From contig NC_133401.1 in the NCBI RefSeq assembly GCF_047511655.1, positions 47,697,570 through 47,761,569 of the forward strand: DNA of 64,000 nt, given 5' to 3'. Position 1 is the stretch's first letter. The number at the start of each line of letters is the position of its first letter. Made by a program: the position numbers and the translations under genes. The notes under the pieces are model-generated. The model saw only the letters and a list, made by a program, of their open reading frames with translations. It searched no databases and was not told the DNA's origin. Of this stretch, positions 1 through 12,639 are shown piece by piece. This stretch comes from Castor canadensis. Taxonomy: Eukaryota > Chordata > Mammalia > Rodentia > Castoridae.

Positions 1-245
1 AGGTACCAGCAGATTTGGTGTTTGTTGAGGGCTCACTACTCAGTTCATAGATTGCTGTTTTCTTGCTGTAATGACAGAGGGGATGAAGAATGTCTCTGGA
101 GACTATTTTACAAGGGCACTAACCCCATTCACAAGGGCTCCACCCTCATGACCCAATCACCTTCCAAAGCCTCCACCTCCTAAAACTATAATTTTTATAA
201 ATTTTTGGGTAGGGGAGGCACAATCATTTAGTCCTTAATAGCAGA
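1..245. repeat. Relic of a dispersed old mammalian repeat
   Basis: The phrase around 85-190 (ACTAACCCCATTCACAAGGG...CACCTCCTAAAACTAT) resembles a common old repeat also seen at about 61920-62060. I cannot name the family with certainty. The piece is cut by the window start. Confidence 0.4.
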
Positions 246-1111
246 CTAAAAAGGTTCCAGGTTGCTCAGCCAAGTTCTGAATGGTAACCAGTCCCCTCCA
301 GAATTACTTTTCTACTAGGTGTTGCACTTATTAAAATAGAAGGCCTTAAAGAAATTGGATCAAGCCCTGAATGCCTCCTTTTCCATTGGATTAACATTAT
401 ATCCTTTCCTAGGCTTCTGGTCAATTTCCAATCACAGGTTCTTGGAGAGCAATGTCTACACAGCAGCATTCTGAAAACTGCTTTCCACAAACGTTGGAAA
501 ACCTGGCCTTTGGCAGCCTTTGGGGATGTGGTGTTTATTCAGGCATTAATTTGTAAGCAAACAGTCTTGTCCATCAATGTCTAGGTTACAATTTAATCCC
601 ATTTTCATAAAAGCAAGGTATTAGGACAAAACTGAGCTATGGTGTAAAAAGGGATGTCTCATCGGGGGACAAAATTGGAACCAATGTGTGGTCATTCCAA
701 ATTAAGTAAGTCTAGGAAGAAAGGAGCTATTATTTGCATAGGTATTTGGAATTGGGCCATACCCCTCCCTCCTCAAATCTATTTATGTCTACTGACCTAA
801 ATGGAGGCTGGGGGGAAAATGTATCCACAGTTGGATTCAGACATGGACAGACAGAATTGACAGTCACCAGGGCTCTGACAGAAGCCAGCTTCTGGGCTCA
901 GAGGACCTTCAAGTGTGAGTTTCTCATTTTGAAGCAGCCTGGCAGACAAGGCAGCAAGCCTTCCTTGCCAGAGGTAAGTGGTTTGGGATAATGACACTTG
1001 AATCCATCTTGATCCAACTGCTTAGGAGCGTACTGCACTGGGGAGAACGGCTGCCCCACCCCAACTCCAATGCTCCAGAAACTATGCCCTCCATAGGAGT
1101 GTTCATCTGTC
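246..1111. other. Intergenic DNA, nothing recognised
   Basis: No gene, RNA or clear repeat. The open frames here are short, overlap on both strands and have no recognisable product. Confidence 0.6.
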
Positions 1112-1202
1112 TTTTTTTTTGTTTTGGTGGCACTTGGATTTGAACTCAGGGCTCCATACTTGCAAAATAGGTGCTCTATTGCTTGAGCCATCCCTCCAGT
1201 CC
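1112..1202 (-). repeat. ID-like tRNA-derived SINE
   Basis: Oligo-T start then ...TTTGAACTCAGGGCTCC...GCTTGAGCCATCCCTCCAGT, the reverse of the tRNA-derived SINE unit seen throughout the window. Confidence 0.85.
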
Positions 1203-1796
1203 TTCTCCACAGAGGTGGAGCTGCAGAGAGAGCATAGTGGGTGTCACAGCTATGACATGCTAGGGAGGCATCACGGAGACCTGTGCTCTGTGTAAGGATC
1301 ACTTTCATAATAAACAGAGGGTCACAGTAACATGACATTTCATCTTAGAAATGGTGAGCTGCCTAGTACTGGAAGTATCTTAGCAGAGACTGAAAAATCC
1401 ACATAGGATGGAAATTTGACCCATTGAGGGACCTAGGCTTTCTGGCTACAAAGTTGACTTAAATGTGCCTCTTTTCTTTACCACCTTGTTCAACTTACAT
1501 GTATGACAAAAATCTAATTTTCCTACTTTATTGTACTGCTGTGATAGTTAATTAAATGTCAGTTTGACTGGACTACAGGGTGCCCAGATATTTGTTCAAA
1601 TGCCTTCCTAAGTACTTCTGTAAAGCAGTTTTCAGATGAGACTAGTAGAAATAGTAGATTTTGACATTAGGTTATATTGACATGGGTAGAGTAAAGCAGA
1701 TCACCCTCCAAGAGGATGGACCTCATTTAATCAGCTGAAGGCTTAGCTAGAATAGACCAACCCTTGTGCATGTAGGAAAGAAACCCTCTTCCTAAA
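1203..1796. other. Intergenic DNA, nothing recognised
   Basis: AT-rich; no supported feature. Confidence 0.6.
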
Positions 1797-2142
1797 GTAG
1801 GCAAATACTCTACTACTTGAGCCACACTCCCAGCTCTCCTGCTTTGGTTATTTTTGAGACAGGGTCTTGCTTTATTCCCAGCCCATTTTGGACCTTGATC
1901 ATCCTATTTATGCTTCCTATGTAGCTGGTACATGCCACCATGCTCAGCTTTTACTGGTCAAGATACAGTCTTGTGAACTTTTTGCCTAGACTGGCTTCAA
2001 ACCATGACTGCTCTTGATCTCTGCCTCCAGAGTAGCTAGGATTACAGGATTAAACCACCATGCCTGGCCAGTACTGGGGTTTGAATTCAGGGCTTCACCC
2101 CTGCTACGCAGGTGCTCTGCCTCTTGAGCTCTGCCCCTAGCC
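1797..2142 (-). repeat. Composite B1-like/ID-like SINE next to a second ID-like unit
   Basis: 1797-2068 holds an ID-like end (TTGAGCCACACTCCCAGC) and a B1-like body ending GATTACAGGATTAAACCACC. 2069-2142 is another ID-like unit (GGGGTTTGAATTCAGGGC...TTGAGCTCTGCCCC). All are in reverse orientation. Confidence 0.8.
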
Positions 2143-2374
2143 CTTGTGCTAAAGATTCAGATTCTCTGCCTCCAAAATCCTGCGGGCAAATTCCCTATAA
2201 TAAATCTTACTGATCTGCTTCTCTGGAGGACCGTGGCTGGACAACTGCTTTCTCAGAATTCTTTGCTGACTCTATTTCCACTTCCCAATCTCTAAATGGT
2301 AGGAATATTCCAAATCTTGGTCCTCAGCTCTCTTCTCTATGAATCTCTCCATGAGATCGACCAGTGTGTGGCTT

Positions 2375-3540
2375 TAAATATGATTTTTTTTAATTGTTGT
2401 ACTGGGTGTGGGTACATTGTGGCATTTACAGAAGTTCTTACAATATATCAAACATATCATACTTGAATTCACCTCCTCTATCAATCTCCTTTATCCCCCC
2501 TCTCCTGATTCCTGGAATAGTTTCAACAGGTCTCATTTTTCCATTTACATACATGTGTACACAGTATTTGCATCATATTCACCCTCCTTCATCCTTTCCC
2601 ACCACCTCCCTCTTCCTACTGGTACCAACCTCCTCCCCCAGGCAGGACCTGTTCGACCCTCCTGTTCTCTGACTTTGTAAAAAAATTTTTTTAAATGACA
2701 TTTTTGTTTGTTTAAGATAGATAGCTACACAGGCCAGGCACAGGTGGTTCACACCTATAATCCTAGCTACTCAGGAGGCAGAGATCAGGAGGATCACTGT
2801 TCAAAGCCAGCCTGGGCAAATAGTTCATGAGACCCTATCTCAAAAAAAAAAAAAACCACCACAGAAAAGGGCTGGTGGAGTGGCTCAAGGTGTAGGCCCC
2901 GAGTTCAAACCCCAGAGCTGCAAGAGAAAAGAAAAAGCTACACAGGAAGTTACCTTGTTACATTTCCACATATATATATATATATATATAACCTGAATTG
3001 ATTTATCTCTATTTTTCTTCTTTCTACCTTAGTCCCTTTCCTACAGTGATCTCAACGGTTTAAAAATTCTATGTTCATTTTTGTATAGAGAGTACATACA
3101 TCAAGCATATTCACCTTCTTAACTTCTTCCTTTTACCTTCCTCCTCTTGTATGTGACCTCCCCTTAGCGTGAACTGTTTTTCATAATATTGCTGTATTTG
3201 TTTTAGGCCTATATTCCACACATGAGAGAAAACATGCAGCTCTTGGCCTTCTGAGCCTGGCTAACTTCACTTAAGGTGATGTTCGCCAGTTCCATCCATT
3301 TACTTGCAAATGACAAAATTTCATTCTTCTTTGTGGCTGAGTAAAATTCCTTTGTGTATAAATACCACATTTTCTTAATCCATTCCTCACTAGTGGGGCA
3401 TCTTGGCTGTTTCCATAAGTTGGCTATTGTGAATAGTGCTGCAGTAAACATGGGTGTGCAGGTGCCTTTATTGTAACCTCACTCACATTCCTTCGTGTCT
3501 ATCCCTAGGAGTGGAACTGGTGGATCATACAGCAGTTCTA
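2375..3540 (-). repeat. L1 3' end: ORF2 C-terminus and 3'UTR, split by a SINE
   Basis: 3209-3451 on the minus strand encodes the L1 ORF2 C-terminus (WIKKMWYLYTKEFYSATKKN..., then a WMELANITLSEVSQ stretch). Sequence to its left is L1 3'UTR, and its tip (TACATTGTGGCATTTACAGA) recurs at about 9600. The block is interrupted by the SINE at 2734-2935 and a (TA)n run at 2970-2990. Dead copy. Confidence 0.8.
2734..2935 (+). repeat. Composite B1-like + ID-like SINE with 11-bp target duplication
   Basis: B1-like half (CCAGGCACAGGTGGTTCACA...), A-rich linker, ID-like half (GGGCTGGTGGAGTGGCTCAAGG). Flanked by AGCTACACAGG at 2723-2733 and 2936-2946, so it inserted as a unit into the L1. Confidence 0.92.
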
Positions 3541-3559
3541 TTAAATAAATTTTCTATAC

Positions 3560-4310
3560 ATTGATGACTTCTAAATTCACATCCAGCCCAACCTTGCATT
3601 GAAATTGTGGATTGGCCTACACCCGACATTTCTTCTTGGATTCCTAATAAGATCTCAGACTTTTCATAGCCAAAGCAGAACTCTGTCCCCCACTTCCACT
3701 CCTCCCTCCACTCACCCATCCAATTGCTCAGACTCAATGTCTGGAAGACATTCTCAAATCACAGATAACATCGAATCTTTTAGCACTATCTCTCAGTTTT
3801 ATCTTCAAAATAGACCCCAAATCTCCCCACTTCTCACCATCTTTCCTCTTCCTCCCTGCTTCTACTATTGCTTCCCTCCATCTCTTCTCAATGGAGAGAT
3901 AACTGATTTTCTTAAACCTGAACCTGATCGTGTCACTTCTGTACTCAACACACTCCAAGGTTTCCCACGTGCTCAGAATAATATGCAAACTCCTCCCCGG
4001 CTTCAAAGGCAATACATGTGCTTCTGCTGCTCTCTGACCTTATGTCCTCCCCCTCTCCCTCAGTTGCTTTTCTGCTATTTCTGGAACATCTGAGCCAGGT
4101 TTTGCCAAAGGCCTGTACATTTGCTGTACCTTCTGGCTGAGCATCTGTCCTCAAAGCGCCACAATGGCTTTTTTCCCACAGAGAGCATTCAGAACTCAGC
4201 TTAAGTGTCACCTCTTCAGAGGGACCTTTCCTAACTACACTGTCTATCCCTTTCTCCCCTACCTTCCACCTCTAGGGCTGCTGTGATTTCTTTGTAGGCC
4301 AGCATTGTTT
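3560..4310 (-). repeat. Old L2-type LINE relic
   Basis: The run of phrases (ACTTCTGTACTCAACACACTCCAAGG, ATGCAAACTCC, TCAGCTTAAGTGTCACCTCTTCAGAGGGACCTTTCC) matches the usual look of L2 3' regions in reverse. The 164-codon frame at 3599-4093 lies inside it and is not a gene. Confidence 0.55.
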
Positions 4311-6421
4311 GAGCCATGTTGGCCTCTGCGTGGAATTTCTACTGCTTGCTTCCTGCAGCCAGATCTAGGGACTTATCTACAGAAGAGTCTGGGCCTCCAG
4401 ACCACGGAAAACTTACCTAGAGTCAGTGCCAAAGGAAGTGCTGCCTTAGACCTGTTTAGCTCCGATAGCAAGGAAGAGACACAATCTCCTGGAGTGCATG
4501 TGGGCTCTGGCCTGGCCCAGGTGTGCTTACTGTGTGAGTTACAGAATAATGGAGAACACGCTTGTCCTGAAAGCAGGCTGACCAGAGAGAAACCTGGGTT
4601 GAGTCACCATACCCTACAACCAGATAATTACTTCTTCTTTGGAGTACGGATGGACAGAAGACGGCTGGTGGTAGAATATCAGGGACTACAGCTAAATGTA
4701 ATAATTATTTCTTAGTGTAATAAAAATAGTTTGAGGTGACTGGCTAGTATGCAGTAATTGACTATTTTATCTCTCAAAGACCCTCCTCCAACTGTGACCC
4801 AATGCTAGAAGAAATGCAGCATCAGTGGTGACATCCAACACCTTACTATTTTATAGAGAACGTTGTTCACAGCTTACTGGTACCTTACTTGTGGTAAATT
4901 GGAGCACACGCTGCCTAACACCCATCCCCACCCCCTACCTCACTCCACCACCCTTCTACATGAATTTGGTTGCGTAAGTTAATTATCTTCCTACTCCTGT
5001 CTTTCATGTCATTTACAAATTAAGTTGCCTTTCTCTTCAATGGCTATAATTTTCTTGTGCATTTCTTGCTAAAACTGTAGGTTCCTCATTTCAACCAAGG
5101 AAGCATCATGGTAACCACAGGCTTATTGTGCAGAATGACAAATATTGGAGATGTTAAAAAAAATAGTAGAGAAAAGAAGAGCTGAATAGCCTTTCCTTCT
5201 CCTGTCTTCCAGAATGAACCCACATCACTCTCCATGTGTTGAAGGATAGGCTAGGGCCTGCTCAGGCCCTGAGAAAAGGCACACGCCTTGCACGGCTCAT
5301 CATCTGAATGGCCCTTGTGAGTTTGAGCTGGGGTCCTACCGTTCTCTTGACAGAACATCATGGGCGAAAGAATGACATTTTAATGACTTGTGAATACAGT
5401 CAAAACCAGAAAAGGCAACATGAGCTGAATATGGACCTTCAGAAACTGTATAAGACATATAGTTGCTCTTGTAAACCAAATGTGAAGAAAGCTTTTAGGA
5501 GTAAGAGCATCATTGCTTTCAATGAGCACAAAAAGTGTCTGAGAAAGTCATGGGAACTGATGTGACATCGAACACCATTTCTAAACACACAGATGCTAAA
5601 CATAATTACCTCTGAAGTCATGGCTAAAATTAGGCCATCAGCAAAAAATCTCTGCTGGCATTCATTCTTTTGCTCAAACAGTTTTTTATTAAAACCAGCA
5701 CTTTTATGAAGATATGTAATTTAACTGTGTTTCAGCTAGGATTCTGCATTTGCAAGCAATGGAAGCCAACACAAAACTTATCAAAAATAACTAACTTTGC
5801 CAAAAAAAAAAAAAAAGGGGGGGGGAGAATTTATTACAAGAATTTGGTACTCATTGAGAAATGGCTGAAGAACCAGGTAATGGTGGGCACAGGAAACAGG
5901 CTGTTCTGGGAATTGAGGTAGTTGGAACCAACAGGGGATCTCTTAAAGATACCATTATTGAGTTTAATGAGTGCCAATCATTTTGTAGTGTTTGTATTAA
6001 ATCAGATTTGAGTTCCTACCTGAGGGACAATCCCACTAAGACTATAACCAGTAGGAGAGCAGTTAGTCTCCAGACAAAAATCATCAGCTGTTACAAGAAG
6101 ACAAAGACAGATGCTAGGGTTTGGGAGGTGGGGTGGGTAGAGAGAAGATTGCCCCTTCTGCACCACCAGTAAGGTGTTTTCATCTTCATGTAGACTTTTA
6201 TGTACTAATTTTGTGACAGTGACTAGTTAATACACAGTGCTAATGTAGTGTGCCTATATCAGCACATTTCTTGCTTAAACTGTAGGTTCACGTTGTCGTT
6301 GGCTATCATTATGAAGTACACAGGAGTGAGTGCTCAACATTCCACTGAAGATGTGTCTCCCTTCCCCCTTCCCCTTTATGGCACAGATTCTCACAGGATT
6401 CATTCATACTTATTTTATGTT
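4311..6421. other. Intergenic DNA, no gene; one short internal duplication
   Basis: Holds a poly-A/poly-G run at about 5802-5825 and two similar ~27-bp phrases (CATTTCTTGCTAAAACTGTAGG at about 5060 and its near copy at 6264). Small open frames have no recognisable product. Confidence 0.55.
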
Positions 6422-6499
6422 CTTGCTCTTTTGTTGTTGTTGTGGGGATCACCTCCAGGACCTGGAACATGCTAGGGAAGTGCTCTACCACGGAGCCCC
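6422..6499 (-). repeat. ID-like SINE with 11-bp target duplication
   Basis: Reverse ID-like unit (GGGATCACCTCCAGGACCTGG...GCTCTACCACGGAGCCCC) flanked by TATTTTATGTT at 6411-6421 and 6500-6510. Confidence 0.8.
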
Positions 6500-6510
6500 T
6501 ATTTTATGTT

Positions 6511-6984
6511 TTCTTTAACACGCAGGTGCACCTAAATCTCACCATTCTTGGATACCCATAAGTTAAGTATTGTTACATATTTGGAGGAAATACCTGTATT
6601 TCACCCATGGATGTCTTAATGATTCCTTCAAGAAGTCTCTAAATAGACCAACATTTTTTTTATTTGCTTTTTCATTATGGAGTTTATTTTAGGGCTCCAT
6701 GTGAACCAATAGTCATGCAGAGTTCATTCATTTATGTCCTTGGATCTTTCATTTTAAGATTCTGACAGCTAAAGCAGTATTTGCTCTTCCCTTTCCATGG
6801 CAAAATTGAAATAATAATTTAAAAGGACACATTTTAAAGCCTCATTTTTAAAAGTCCCATCAGCACCAACACGGGTGTAAACCCTGGCATCCAGGGCTGC
6901 TGTGCTTCAAGGAAGGGCAGAAATGCCTGGGTGATTATCGACTGGGTGGCTTTGTTTTACAACTGGTAAGAAAGTGACACACGT
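6511..6984. other. Intergenic DNA, nothing recognised
   Basis: AT-rich with no supported feature. Confidence 0.55.
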
Positions 6985-7620
6985 TTGTTGAGCAGCCCTG
7001 ACTCTTCTTCCTCTCACTCTCCTCATCAGTCCATCAGCCATCCTCTGGAACCACCACTAAGCATCAGCATGCATTCTTGTTTCTCCCCATTTCCCTCGCC
7101 AGTGGATAGCAGTGAAGTCTCCTGCAGATACCCAGCTTCCACTCACAGGCAGCGGCCAGTTATCCTTCAACAACACAGAGCGTGACACTTCCAGGCCAGA
7201 GCCCTCACATGGCTTCCTGGCACCCCCAGAATAAAATCCTAGGTCCTCCCTAGAGCCCACCTCAGGGCATGTATGTGCAGCTCTCTCTGCCGCCCACCCT
7301 CAGCCCCCAGGAGTTCTGCACAACTTGCTCCTTCCTACCTTAGGCTCCGTTCTCATGCAGGTGTCTGGAGAGACCACAGGGATCCATCCCCCTTTTTATG
7401 CCCCAGCCAGCCCCATTCCCACTCACTCTTCACCCCTCCACACCATACATAATATAAGCTGCAGAACACTCAGTCTGAAGTTGTCACATCACTCCTCCAT
7501 GGGGAGATAAGCAACATCAGAATAGGAATTGAGTCTGAATTGCTGTTGATCCTCAGCCCCTCACATGCTGCCTACATCCTCCATTAATTCTTGTTGAATG
7601 AATTTTCCTACTTCTGAATA
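6985..7620 (-). repeat. Old L2-type LINE relic
   Basis: Phrases such as CCCTCACATGGCTTCCTGGC and the terminal TTAATTCTTGTTGAATGAAT are typical of L2 ends. Heavily eroded. Confidence 0.5.
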
Positions 7621-9578
7621 CAAAATGTTAGTTCCTATGAGCTAGTTATGAAGCCAGTTTTCATGATGGAGACAATTGATGTGAGTGCTGAAGGTGAAAA
7701 GGCTTTATAAAAGACTCTGGAGATGCCAGTCATCTCAGTGGCCTCCTGTATGATACTAGGTCATATTTTCACCGAAGAACTGTCTGTATTTCAGCAAGAT
7801 CAACAATGTCAATGTTAAAAAAAATTTAGTCTTTAAAAAATGTTATGATATTTGCTGGCTATTTTTCTTTAGTTTTAGAAATTAATGAAAATGTCATACC
7901 TTTCCTTTTTTTGATCATATATTATTGCTAAGTCTAACGGATTGATTTTTCAACATTGTGCCTGCCAATACTTATAAAATCACATATAAGTGTCCAAATG
8001 AATCCATATTGTTGGCTATAATCTTGATCATGCCTTCATTTCTTCTTTCTGGGGGGAAAGGTATTATGACAGCCTTAACATATTGTGCTATTGATTAACT
8101 TTCTATGAATTATTAAATGGTTAAATTATATGCCACTTAAATTTATTTTATTATACCATCAATAGCTGATTAAAAAGAACTAAGTATTTCTAGAAAGAAA
8201 AAAAAACCAAGATAATGAGAAAACACCTGCTCTCTAGCAAACAGAGGAAACCAGGCCATCTGACACCTCCAGGCCTGTGTCTGGATATCATGGAGCTAGC
8301 CCCATCTCCTCAGCAGCTGTGGTCTGACCCCAGCCTGCCTCAGTCTCCAAAAGTGGAAGTGGATGCCTAACATGCACAGAGTCAAGAGCCCTGCACAGAG
8401 GTTCAGAAGACACAGGCTTCAGGTTCTGAGTGCTGACACTCCTGGTCTTGTGACTGTGGCTGTTTTTAATGAACTAACTCCTCCTCTCATCTGTAACTGA
8501 AAATAACACACCTCCTTCACAGGTGATGGTGGAGAGGCTGTGAGATGCGGTTGCTACAGAGCTCAGCCCCACACTTCTGTAGAAGTGCTCAGAGCACATT
8601 AGTTCCCTTTCAGCCTTCCAACGCTGGAGGTCTTTTCCTTTTCAACGATTGAGCACCAATGGCCAGACTTTTAAGGTTTGTCTTCTGAGCCTCATATATC
8701 AGATGAGTTACATTTAATAAACCAGAGATGCAGTTTTTCTTGGTTATTGACAGTCTTAGGTTTTGAAGATGCATTGCCTTCACTGCATTTTAGTCTCAGT
8801 ACATCACTAAAGTGACAAGCAGCTTTCCCCAGAATGTATCAGGAATTCTGTTTCTTAGCAACGCCCTTCCCACAGGCGAGAAAAGGCAGAACACAATTCC
8901 CTTTGGGCATTAGGAGTCTGCTCATAATACTGAACATGTGGCCAACGTTCCCTCAGATGCAGAATAAGAAACCAATTCCCCACCTTTGAATTGCCATCCT
9001 TCAAAGGAAAGCTTTTGAGAAGTTTAGCACATTTCTCATCCAGGGCATGCTATTTCAGGGCTTATTTTGCAAGATATTACAGAATTTTAATGTATTAGGT
9101 CTCATGGTCTTGCTTGTTATGATTCAGAACCAAGAATGAAGCTTTTCTAATTCTAAGCTCTTCCCTCCTACTACCTCCCAAGTTCATCGAAAGTATACAA
9201 CTTGCTTGTTCCAAATACCAGCTGAGCTCTTCAGTTTTATATTCTAGAGTTCAGAAAATAAAAATTTTTTAGTTTTGATCGAGCATAATTTCAAGTCATT
9301 GTGAGTGTGAGGTTCATTTAAGGGCTAAAAATCTAAATAAATCTAGTATTTAAAATATTTTATTGATTTATTTTTCTACCAAAGGATAATAGCTAGTATA
9401 TTTATTAAGAAATGACATCCCAGGTACCCTGCTGCGTCTTTTGCAAAGTTTTTATTTATTTATTTATTTTGGGGTGAGAACTTAGGGCTCTACTGATTCT
9501 TATTTATGCCCCATAAAAGTCTTGTGAACAAGCATTAATTCTCATTAACCAGGGAACTGAAGCCTAGAAAAGTTAATT
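7621..9578. other. Intergenic DNA, no gene seen
   Basis: About 2 kb of unremarkable DNA with a (TTTA)n run at about 9451-9469. No RNA gene or clear repeat found. Confidence 0.55.
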
Positions 9579-9644
9579 TTTTTTATTAATATGTACTGGG
9601 GTACATTGTGACATTTACCAAAGTTCTTACAATATATCATAGAG
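9579..9644 (-). repeat. Very short L1 3' tip
   Basis: Oligo-T then TATGTACTGGGGTACATTGTGACATTTACC..., the same 3' tip as at 2390-2440, flanked by AAGTTAATT on both sides (9570-9578, 9645-9653). A severely 5'-truncated insertion. Confidence 0.7.
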
Positions 9645-9743
9645 AAGTTAATTATTGAACTCAATGTCACACAGTAAACAGAGCCATACACTTGAGTAAC
9701 ATTGATCTTTGCTCTCTTATATTTTATCCATTAGTTTCCTTTT

Positions 9744-9831
9744 ATTTATTTTTTTGGCAGACTAGGGTTTGAACTCAGGGCCTTGCACTTGCTAGGCAAG
9801 TGCTCTATATTTGAGCCACAACCCTAGCCTG
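9744..9831 (-). repeat. ID-like SINE with 10-bp target duplication
   Basis: Oligo-T then GTTTGAACTCAGGGCCTTGC...TTGAGCCACAACCC, flanked by GTTTCCTTTT at 9734-9743 and 9832-9841. Confidence 0.88.
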
Positions 9832-9841
9832 GTTTCCTTTT

Positions 9842-11800
9842 TATAAAACTATTTTTGCTTTGTGTTCTGCTCATGGCTCCCTTTGCTCTATTTTGCTGAA
9901 TCTAATCAAATGAATACATAAAACCACATGTAACTTTACATTTCTAAGAAAGATGGTGCTCAGTAGTTACCCAGAGGAACTTGAATCCATCCAGAATTAA
10001 AACTTAGTCCTTTCACACATTACCTGTATATGGGGAAAGTATGTTGTCAATGCAATAAAAAAGAACCAATTAGTTGTGAGTTATTTTCTGAGCACATAAC
10101 TTTCTTACCACTGAGCCAAACTATTTTTCAGCTGTTTGATAATCATGGTAATTGACCACACCTTTTATGTCTACAATTTTGTTGTGCTCCATGGGTTACT
10201 AGGTGACTAGCAAGCAAAATAAATATGGTCACATTTATTTAAAGTGTGTTCTCATCTGATGGATCTAATTTTTTCTTAGACACCTGACACTTGAATGGCT
10301 GCCATATTCTATGACTAAAAACAGTCTCACCATTATAATTTAATAAACTAACCCTTAGTGACCCTTAACAGTCACATGGTCACTCCAGCAGATACACTAT
10401 CTGTTATGCTTTTGGCTCAATCCAATAACATGCATTACCATTCAGTTACATATAAAGTAGAATCTTGGGAAGGACTGTTCTCTTTCTACATACAGAAATG
10501 TATGCATGTGGATAAATATCCATGTATGTATATATTAAATGGAATGTCTTAGGGCCTGATGCACAACATGTAGTAGGTAGGGTGCTTGTGATGAGAGGGT
10601 ACATTAAATACACATTGCTTTTAACTACTTCAAGATATCAGTTCATTGTCTGAGACATATAGTCTTATCTTAAGGGCTATTAAAAAGCAAATTCTTCACA
10701 TACAAATAAATAAAAGTTGTACTTTGTACATGAAAATAAAAATGAGAGGAAATGGATTATGCAAACTTTCACCCTCCTCTCAGGCAGGCTTACTTGAGCT
10801 GGGCTGACAGTCTGTGACTACAGAATGGAGACAGGCTCAGTGGCTCCAACAGTTCTCAGTCCCAAATTGTGGCCTCAGTAGAGGTTGCTTCAGGCCACTT
10901 TGTGTTCTATTGTGCAGAGGAAAGACAATGTTCGCATTCAGAACTGAATTCCATGGGTGTACTCAAGGTCATATATGATTCTCAGAACAGTTAAAATTCT
11001 GATCTGTTATCAAAGTATAACTGAATTCTAGGGAGAATGTCAATGACCTTGAATCACTCTAATTTATAAAATAGCAAATCTCTTCATAACTTTGGTAGTT
11101 GTGACCCAGCACAATTTAAAATAAGAATGATAGACTAGCTTTATACAGATTAGTTCCCATTTCAAACACAGAGAAATGCTGGATAAATACAATTTTAAAA
11201 AAATTATTACATAGTTGAGCTTGAAAGAAAAATCCTTAAGTTTCAAAAATGAAAAGGGGAATTCAAAGCAGGTTACACCACTATTGATGGGTAGATGTGT
11301 CTGAGGGCAAGGGCTGTGGGTTCAGCACCTACAGGAGGCAACTGCTTGAGTCCCAGTTAGACAAGGAACTAAAATCCACACATAATGTCAGGACCCCTGG
11401 AAAGACCTTTCTTTGAGTGAAGGGGACCAAGAAAAACCTTCAACTTCTAAGGTACAGTGGGGGAACATTTGCTATCTGCCTGTTACTCTGGGTTGAGTCA
11501 AAAACCAAAATGCTCCCATGAGAAACAGGAACTGCAAGCCTGCACTTTACAGAGAATCCAGATTAGCTCCATACTCTTCATATAGGATGTCCAAAGTTGG
11601 AATTTAACATCAAACACTCATTTCTGGAACCCCTGGGGTTATTCTATGGGGAGACTCCCAAACGCAGGTTTTTCATGTGAGAAAAACCAAGTGTTGACCA
11701 CAGAATTAGAACCCCCATGAAGAAAGGGTCTGACATGGAGCGAGCACCTAACAGGAGGCTTGGCACCCTAAGAACCTGAAATAGGACAAGCAAAGAGGAG
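9842..11800. other. Intergenic DNA, no gene seen
   Basis: AT-rich. Short open frames at about 10358-10552 and 11064-11246 have no recognisable product. Parts of 11260-11800 may belong to the L1 relic that follows. Confidence 0.5.
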
Positions 11801-12500
11801 CAGGAAGTGGGGGTGTTGAAAATGATATGTTATGTGGAAACTGAAAAAAAGAACAGGCAACTTGACAAAAAAGCAGAACTTGCAGAAATAAGAACGTAGG
11901 CACCGAAATTTAGAAACTCAAGAGATAGTTAACACAGTAGATTCAATAGGAGATAATTTGTGAATGTGAGAAAAATTTAAGAAAATCGGAGTCTAGTATA
12001 GAGCAGTGGGAAACATGGAGTGGGAGTTTCAAAAAGAAATGATTAGGAGAATGAGAAAGAGTCAATAGACAAAGATATTAATGGGTCATCACTTGCTAGA
12101 ACCAGAGTGAAGAATCATACTGAAGTTACAAGCAGGATAAGTAAATCCAGACATAGTCATGTCATAACGCAATTACAGAATACCAGACAGAGAAAAACCC
12201 AAAAGGAAATGAGAAAGAAAAAGTGATTACCCATGCTGGAACGAAGAAAGACAGAACACAGCAGCACTACAGGCTCAAAGACAAGGGGTGGGCATGGTTC
12301 AAGTGGTAGAGCTGGAGGCGCTCAATCCCTAGTACCTCAAAAAAAAAAGAATTATCTTCCAAACCCTTAGGAAAAAAAGTGTCAGTGTCACGTAGTTTAA
12401 CACACACACTACCCTCTTTCCCCTGCCTCCCGAAGAAGAATATTAAAGGAAATACTTTAGAAAAAATAAAATTTTTCACAGAATTGGGTACAAGTAATGA
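11801..12500 (+). repeat. L1 5'-type relic, split by a SINE
   Basis: Purine-rich sequence with phrases such as AATACCAGACAGAGAAAAACCC and AAGAAGAATATTAAAGGAAA resembles the 5' region of old L1M-type elements, as at 26.9-27.9 kb. The ID-like unit at 12285-12350 interrupts it. The edges are uncertain. Confidence 0.4.
12285..12350 (+). repeat. ID-like SINE (worn)
   Basis: GGGGTGGGCATGGTTCAAGTGGTAGAG...CTAGTACCTCAAAAAAAAA; about 20 bp of the usual unit is missing or altered in the middle. Confidence 0.7.
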
Positions 12501-12639
12501 GTAGTGCTACCAGCAAAACATTTGAGTGCAGTCCATGGGGGTGGGGACAGGTTTAAAAGCAAATTCACAAACGCCTTGGATTTGTGTGACAAGAGTTAGG
12601 CCACTCTAAGCTGCGCTAAGTATAGCTGTTAAGATGCAT

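Noticed and set aside
3599-4093. 164-codon plus-strand frame
   Set aside because: Lies within an old L2-type repeat and has no recognisable product.
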